This document shows, piece after piece, positions 6,979-11,265 of a stretch of DNA of 11,265 nt. Source of the DNA: Aureococcus anophagefferens (taxonomy: Eukaryota; Sar; Pelagophyceae; Pelagomonadales; Pelagomonadaceae). Location of the stretch: positions 1,254,121 through 1,265,385 of the forward strand of contig NW_008705564.1 in the NCBI RefSeq assembly GCF_000186865.1, written 5' to 3'. The first letter of the stretch is position 1; every line of letters begins with the position of its first letter. A model generated the notes under the pieces. That model worked only from the letters and a program-made list of their open reading frames with translations. It was not told the DNA's origin and searched no databases. The translations under genes were made by a program, and so were the position numbers.

Positions 6979-8978
6979 ATGCCCAGCGGCGTGCGCGCCG
7001 TGCGCACGCTCCGGCGGAAGGCGTCGCCGGAGAGCCTGGAGCTGCTCGAGCAGCTGGAGACGCTGCTCGAGGACCGGAGCCGCCTCGACAAGTTCAGCGC
7101 CGACGCCTTCGGGCCCAGTGTCCTGGACCTCGAGGACTACGACGAGGGGTTCCGGAGCGACGACCCCGACGACCTGGAGGTCGTGCTCGACCGGGCGCGG
7201 GCCGCGCAGGACGCGCTCGACGCCTTCTGCCTCGCGGCGGCCGCGGCCGCGGGTCTGGGGCCCGAAGCGTACGAGCGGGCCCGGCGGAAGGGCTTCGGCC
7301 GCGCGGCCGACAAGGTGCGCGCGGACTACGACGGCGACGCCCAGCGGCTCCGCGACGGCGCGCGCGGCTCGCTGGTCGCGGAGACCGAGGGCGACCTCGC
7401 GCGGCTCCTGCGGACGCTCATGCGGAGCAACGGGGACACCGCGCGCGTCGTCCGCTTCGCGAACCGGTTCCGGCGGCCGCCCTTCACGGGCTACCGCGAC
7501 GCGCTCTTCACCGTGCGCCTCGGCGACGGCGGGCGCGCGCCGGTCCTCGCCGAGGTCCAGGTCCACTACGGGCCCCTCGCGGACTCGGCGCGACTCGTGC
7601 GCGAAGTCCTACGAGGCGTTCCGGGCCTACTTCCGGCGGGGCCGCGCCGCCGAGAAGCTCGACGTGCTGCGCCGGCTCGCCGAGCGCGCCTCGCCGGACT
7701 TCCAGGCCGGCGTCGAGGCCGCGCTCGCGGGCGACGACGGCGACCTCCTCGCGTCGCTCGCGGACGTCGGCGCGGACGTCGCATCTTCAAGCCGACTTCA
7801 ACATGAGAGTAGACTCTTCTGCTGTGCTTCGAGCATTCGACGAGAGCACTCGATTCGTCCCACAATCAGCCGAATCGATTGACCGAGCGAGCGAGTTCCG
7901 AAGTTCGGCCCCGACGTCCCGGCTCACCGGCGGATTTCCGCGCAGGCGGACGTGCTCGAGCGTTCGTGGCGACGTCGAGCTCGCGGTCGCCGCGCGGCGG
8001 CGCCTCGTCGACCTGGCTGTGGACGCGTCGGGCAAGGGGTCCCTGGCCCACGCCGCGGCGCTCGAGGGCGAGGCGCTCGTCCTCGAGGCCGAGGGCCGCC
8101 TCGAGGACGCGGCGCCGCTGCTCGAGTCCGTCCTCGCCATGCGCGAGGCCGCGCTCGGGCCGTCGCACGCGCGCGTCGCCGACGCCGCGCGGCGCCTCGC
8201 GCGGCTGCGGCGCGCCGACGGGGACACGGCCGGCGCGCTCGCGCTCCACCGGCGCGACCTCGCGATCCGCGAGGCCGCGGCGCCGCGGTCGCGCGCCGCG
8301 GCGACGAGCCTGAACAACCTCGCGGAGGCCCTCGCGGGCGACGACCCCGGCGCGGCGGCGGCGCTCCTCGAGCGCGCCTGCGCCATCTGGGAGGCCGCGG
8401 GCGAGGACCTGGAGTTCGCGACGGCGTCGTCGAACCTGGCGAGGTGCCTCGACGACGGCGGCCGCGGCGACGCCGCGGCCGCGGCGGCGCGGCGCGCGCT
8501 CGCCGCGCTCGTCCGCGCCGTGGGCGACGGCGGGCCGGCCGTCGCGGCGTGCCACCACGCGCTCGGCGTGATCCTCCGCGACGGCGACGAGGCCGAGGCC
8601 GCGTTCGAAAAAGCCGTTTCGCTCAAGGAGCGCCACTTCGGCTTCGGCCACCTGAGAGTCGCGGCGAGCTGGCGGGGTTTGGGCAAGGCGCGGCTGCGGG
8701 TGCGCAAGTTCGCCGAGGCGGAGCAGGCCTTCCGCCGCGACGTCGCCATCTCCGAGGACAAGCTCGGACCCGACGCGCCGGAGCTCGCGGCGCGCTACAA
8801 CAACTACGCCATGCTCCTCTGGCGCCTCGGGCGGCCCGCCGAGGCCGCGCCCTTCCAGGAGAAGGGTCTCGCCATCAAGCGGCGCCTCGGCGACGCCGCC
8901 GCGGAGCGCACCTACGACGGCGAGCTCGACGGCATGCTCGCGGGGGAGCCCTACCCCTACGGCGGGCGCGCGGCCTGA
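6979..8978 (+). CDS. RelA/SpoT-like domain fused to kinesin-light-chain-type TPR repeats, with two frame breaks
   Basis: Three segments in different frames make one protein. Segment 1 (6979-7605) starts at MPSGVRAVRT and carries a RelA/SpoT-type core at about residues 110-209: DKVRADYDGDAQRLRDGARG, RVVRFANRFRRPPFTGYRDA, LAEVQVH. In classical enzymes this fold makes (p)ppGpp. Whether catalytic residues survive here is unclear. Segment 2 (7604-7777) continues KSYEAFRAYF, the usual end of the domain. The frame changes at 7603-7606, as if two bases were lost or one gained. An introner follows (7780-7945). Segment 3 (about 7966-8978) has six or seven TPRs of the paired helix type (TSLNNLAEAL, RYNNYAMLLWRLGRPAEA). 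Splicing leads into the wrong frame unless one T at 7963-7964 is ignored. Third positions stay G/C-rich throughout, so sequence errors or very recent damage are likelier than an old pseudogene. It converges with the GAF-RING gene. Confidence 0.65.
7780..7945 (+). mobile_element. Truncated introner element, second TIR type
   Basis: This 166-bp element is flanked by a perfect 8-bp duplication GCGGACGT (7772-7779 and 7946-7953). Its right end GGATTTCCGCGCAG matches the right end of the 4354-4553 copy (TGATTTCCACACAG). The left end has lost roughly a dozen bases: CGC takes the place of the terminal repeat, then ATCTTCAA aligns again. The conserved core is at 7855-7877, and GTGCTTCGAG also matches the other copy. 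Because the duplication begins with GC, exact restoration would need a GC-AG intron (7772-7945). The alternative GT at 7778 would leave two extra codons (Ala-Asp). Both intron lengths (174 and 168 nt) are multiples of three. Confidence 0.85.
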
Positions 8979-9034
8979 CATGGGCACAGAAAAGTGGTCT
9001 ATTCACAGGAGGGGTCGCATGGACAGGGGCGAAT

Positions 9035-10400
9035 TCAGAAGGAGAGCGTGGAGCGCCGCAGCGGCCGCCGGACCGCGGCGTCGGCGATCTCGCGGTCGAG
9101 GCGCGCGTTGGGCTCGACGGCGTCGATGGGCCCGCGGCAGCTCGGGCACCGGTCCGACGTGAGGCGCCAGCGCGCGAGGCACTCGGCGCACGCCGAGTGC
9201 GCGCACGCCGCGACGGTCGCCGCGCGCTCGACGGTGCCGTAGCAGACGGGGCACTGGTGCGCGGAGTCGCGGTGGCTGTCCCGGCGGCGGGGCAGCTTCC
9301 GCGCAAAGTGGCGGTCGCCGGCCGTCGCCGTCGGGTCGCTGCACGTCGACGCGCCGCCCTTGGGCGACGTTTTCGAGCAGGACGACGTCGAGGAGGCGTC
9401 GCTGTCCTTGCGGCGGCCGGCGAAGGCGACGCGCTCGTCGATCTTGGCCAGCTCGTCGAGCTTGCCGCCGGACAGCGCGCGCGCGATGTCGGAAGCTGAG
9501 GAGAGAGGATGCCCGAATCTCCGCGCGGCGTCGCGGCCGCGGCCGACCATGGCCTTCAACGCGTCGTCCGCGAGCGTCGTGGCCGCGTTCGCGTAGGCCG
9601 TGTGGTGCAGCAGCCGCTCCCCGAAGTAGACGATGAAGACCGCCGTCGCGTCGCCCGAGGGCAGGGTGACGGGCAGCGCGACGGCCGTGGACAGACCGGA
9701 AGCCGTCGCCGTGTCGAGGCGCGCGTAGGTCGACGGCTCCGTCGTCGGCGCCAACAAATCCACGACCTCGGCGACGCCCAGCAGCCACGCGCGGCCCACG
9801 AGGCCGATGCCCGGGCTGAACGACGTGTTCGAGGCGCACCTTAACATGCTCGCCGTCGGGTCCTCCAGACACCGCGGGCACGCGTGGCCCCGCGGGCTCC
9901 GCATGGGGCTGTAGCAGTCGCCGCGCCGCGGCGTCGCGCCGCAGGCGAGCGTGAGCCGCGTGACGCCCGTCGGCGCGGCGACCGGTAGATCTCGCGGCGC
10001 GCCTCGGGCGTGAGCGTCGGCGACGTGAGGCCGAGGCCGAGCCGCTCGAGGTCGCTGGACGACGACGCGCGCGCGGGCTCGCCGTGCGCGTCCGCGCGCC
10101 AGACCTCGCAGAGCTTCCACCTGCGCGGGAGCGGCTCGTTTCGAACCGCGTCCGGCGCCGGCGGTCGAACGCGCGCGCGCGCGGCGCAGTTCGGCGCAGA
10201 CCCGCGACCGGGACGCGCGCCGCGGTCCGGGGGTCGCGCGGCGGGGGTCCGCGCAGCTGCAACGGACGCGGGACGACGCACGGCGCAACGGAACCCGATG
10301 TTGACGCGCAGACTTCAGAGGCAAGCCATTCGATGAAGAGGTGGTCTTCGCGCTGCACGACGAGGTTGTTGTCCTCGGACAGGTCAGTGAAGGACGTCAT
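9035..10400 (-). CDS. GAF-domain RING-finger protein (putative E3 ubiquitin ligase), with one frame break
   Basis: Exon 1 (10264-10400) starts MTSFTDLSEDNN, with an in-frame TGA nine bases upstream of the ATG. After the intron at 10121-10263 the frame continues WKLCEVWRADAHGE and ends at REIYR near 9982. It must then shift by one base to VAAPTGVTRLTL (9982-9035), as if one G were missing from CGG-GTC. The joined protein is about 407 residues. The GAF domain is at about 47-230 (WKLCEVWR, SFSPGIGLVGRAW, STAVALPV), a small-ligand or chromophore-binding fold. A Ser/Lys-rich linker follows, then a canonical C3HC4 RING at 336-374 (CPVC, CAHSAC, AEC, CPSC; plus 9137-9253), which normally recruits an E2 for ubiquitination. 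The RING has all eight ligands. The GAF ligand is unknown. A sensor-controlled ligase is inference. Confidence 0.75.
10121..10263 (-). mobile_element. Intron with introner-like ends (candidate further TIR type)
   Basis: The 143-nt intron runs on the minus strand from a GT at 10263 to an AG at 10122-10121, phase 2, and joins VVPRP to WKLCEVW within a GAF domain. Its 3' terminus and the sequence just after the donor form an 8-bp perfect inverted repeat CTGCGCGG (plus 10121-10128 and 10249-10256). The 8 bases after the donor (GTTGCAGC) match the 8 after the acceptor (GTGGAAGC) at six positions, like a worn target duplication. The AAAATCAGCCGAA core of the other elements is absent, so membership in the same family is unproven. 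Confidence 0.55.
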
Positions 10401-10717
10401 CGACGCTCACATCGTCGCGAGCGTCTGAAAGGCGCCACACGGCAGCGGCAACTCGAAGCGACGAAGACCGATCCTGCCACGACACCTGCGTGTGAAAGTG
10501 CTAGTTTTGATCCGAGAGGGCCGGCGTTTCAGCAACCCAAACGTTCAACTTGTTTTGATCCGCTGCAACACTTTTTCTTGAACAAGGACGTCACGGCAAG
10601 ACTAAAAACATCATCGTGTACGCCGGGCATCACCGTGCCGACGCTGCCCCTCGCCTTTTTCAGCCATTTGGATCGTCGCGTGCTCGCCGCCAGCCACTGT
10701 GCTCAGTGTCGACACCC
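10401..10717. promoter_or_regulatory. Divergent upstream region of the GAF-RING and Ala/Lys-rich genes
   Basis: This 317-bp stretch is clearly poorer in GC than its surroundings, especially 10480-10630. No coding ORF is convincing. GTTTTGATCCG is directly repeated at 10504-10514 and 10552-10562, and CTTGTT (10549-10554) / AACAAG (10581-10586) forms a dyad. GGACGTCACG at about 10586-10595 contains the GACGTCA core used by bZIP factors. TCGCCTTTTTCAG (10651-10663) looks like a splice acceptor and could end a 5'-UTR intron of the downstream gene. All are inferences from short motifs. Confidence 0.4.
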
Positions 10718-11265
10718 ATGGGCAAGCGCCGCGGCAAGCGCACCGGAGGGGCCGGCGGCGACGGCGCCGCCGAGCCCGTCGGCTTGAAGGCCACGGCCCA
10801 GGCCGTCATCAACGTGAACCGCATGGAGAAGAAGGCGCCGCCGCCGCCGCAGGCGCCCGAGGCCGCCGCCGCCGCCGTCGCGGCGTCGGCGGCGGAGAGC
10901 GTGCTCCGCGACGCGAACCCGCCGCCGCCCGCGGACGCCGCCGCCGACGAGGCCGCCGCGGCCAAGGCCGCCAAGGCCAAGGCAAAGCGCGAGAAGGCCA
11001 AGGCGAAGAAGGACGCCGCGCGCAAGGCCAAGGCCGACGCCGACGCCGGCGGCGCGGCCAAGGCGGACCCGGAGGCCGCGGAGGCGGCGCCGAAGGCCAA
11101 GGCGGAGCAGGAGGCCAAGGCGGCCAAGGCCAAGGCGGAGCAGGAGGCCAAGGCGGCCAAAGAGGCCGCGGACGCCGAGGCCAAGGCGGCCGCGGACGCC
11201 AAGGCGAAGAAGGCCGAGGCGGCCGCGGCGAAGAAGGCCGAGGAGGCGGCCGCGGCGAAGAAGGC
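10718..11265 (+). CDS. Ala/Lys/Glu-rich low-complexity coiled-coil protein, 3' partial
   Basis: The frame is open from the ATG at 10718 to the window end (182 codons). The N terminus MGKRRGKRTGGAGG is strongly basic, like a nuclear or RNA-binding tail. VGLKATAQAVINVNRMEKK follows and is the only segment with ordinary complexity. After a Pro/Ala stretch, the sequence from about residue 70 becomes Ala-Lys-Glu repeats (KAKAEQEAKAAK, AEAAAAKKAEE) that would form a long charged helix or coiled coil similar in composition to TolA-like stalks or nucleolar proteins. Composition alone does not give function. The antisense frame over the same region is also open (Ala-rich), but it lacks the basic start and ends opposite the promoter region. 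An upstream exon is possible. Confidence 0.65.
   Translation, partial: MGKRRGKRTGGAGGDGAAEPVGLKATAQAVINVNRMEKKAPPPPQAPEAAAAAVAASAAESVLRDANPPPPADAAADEAAAAKAAKAKAKREKAKAKKDAARKAKADADAGGAAKADPEAAEAAPKAKAEQEAKAAKAKAEQEAKAAKEAADAEAKAAADAKAKKAEAAAAKKAEEAAAAKK
11093..11158 (+). repeat. Two tandem 33-bp coding repeats
   Basis: The 33-bp unit at 11093-11125, encoding KAKAEQEAKAA, is repeated exactly at 11126-11158. It lies inside the Ala/Lys-rich gene and is followed by less regular relatives to the window end. The exact identity at DNA level points to recent unequal exchange or replication slippage. Confidence 0.85.

Noticed and set aside
7866..8987. Long minus-strand open frames opposite the TPR region
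   Set aside because: These are shadows of the TPR exon, Arg/Gly/Val-rich and without motifs, while the plus strand has clear helical repeats.
9909..9982. A 74-nt intron in the GAF-RING gene
   Set aside because: It fixes the frame, but every codon inside ends in G or C in the downstream frame, so a missing base is preferred; kept as an alternative only.
10660..11202. An Ala/Ser-rich minus-strand open frame opposite the Ala/Lys-rich gene
   Set aside because: The plus frame has a plausible basic N terminus and an ordered start, and stays open to the window end; the minus frame is the poly-Ala complement.
1..11265. A high-GC bacterial (actinobacterial) origin
   Set aside because: GT-AG introns, a mitochondrial carrier, bipartite plastid targeting and a RING finger all point to a eukaryotic nuclear genome.
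1..11265. tRNA, rRNA or an autonomous transposase
   Set aside because: No cloverleaf, rRNA segment or transposase motif was recognised by eye; the mobile elements seen are all non-coding.

Overview
The window looks like nuclear DNA from a compact, very GC-rich eukaryotic alga, most likely a pelagophyte stramenopile such as Aureococcus anophagefferens. That assignment is inferred from content, not from a database match. The evidence is: almost exclusively G or C at third codon positions, genes 30 to 330 bp apart on both strands, spliceosomal GT-AG introns, a protein with an ER signal followed by a plastid-transit-like segment (bipartite targeting, as in algae with complex plastids), a mitochondrial carrier, and short transposon-like introns (introner elements), which are known from Aureococcus.

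Layout: (1) 1-404, the last exon of a + strand gene for a small two-CxxC protein, preceded by a cluster of GGAGCGCTCC palindromes. (2) 561-1723, - strand, a three-exon gene for a secreted or envelope strand-rich protein. (3) 2056-3075, + strand, a two-exon UPF0126/TRIC-like membrane protein. (4) 3107-4006, - strand, an SLC25 carrier. (5) 4045-5758, - strand, a secreted GH32-like beta-propeller glycosidase of two exons. (6) 6030-6809, + strand, a plastid-targeted FnIII-like protein with a C-terminal membrane anchor. (7) 6979-8978, + strand, a RelA/SpoT-like domain fused to TPR repeats, with two reading-frame breaks. (8) 9035-10400, - strand, a GAF-RING protein with one frame break. (9) 10718 to the end, + strand, the start of an Ala/Lys-rich coiled-coil protein.

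The unifying feature is a set of introner elements. Four introns (in genes 2, 3, 5 and 7) share an internal core (AAAATCAGCCGAA-like). Each is bounded by short inverted repeats, complete at both ends in three and surviving only at the right end in gene 7, and each sits between 8-bp direct repeats that are exact in three cases. In genes 3 and 5 the direct repeat supplies the GT donor and the element terminus supplies the AG acceptor, so splicing restores the pre-insertion coding sequence exactly. A fifth, more divergent intron in gene 8 has inverted termini of the same type. The elements occur in both orientations relative to transcription, and the two termini of each copy co-vary.

The genes do not form a pathway. 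They are unrelated housekeeping, transport, carbohydrate and signalling functions packed head-to-head and tail-to-tail. No tRNA, rRNA, CRISPR array, autonomous transposase or viral gene is seen.
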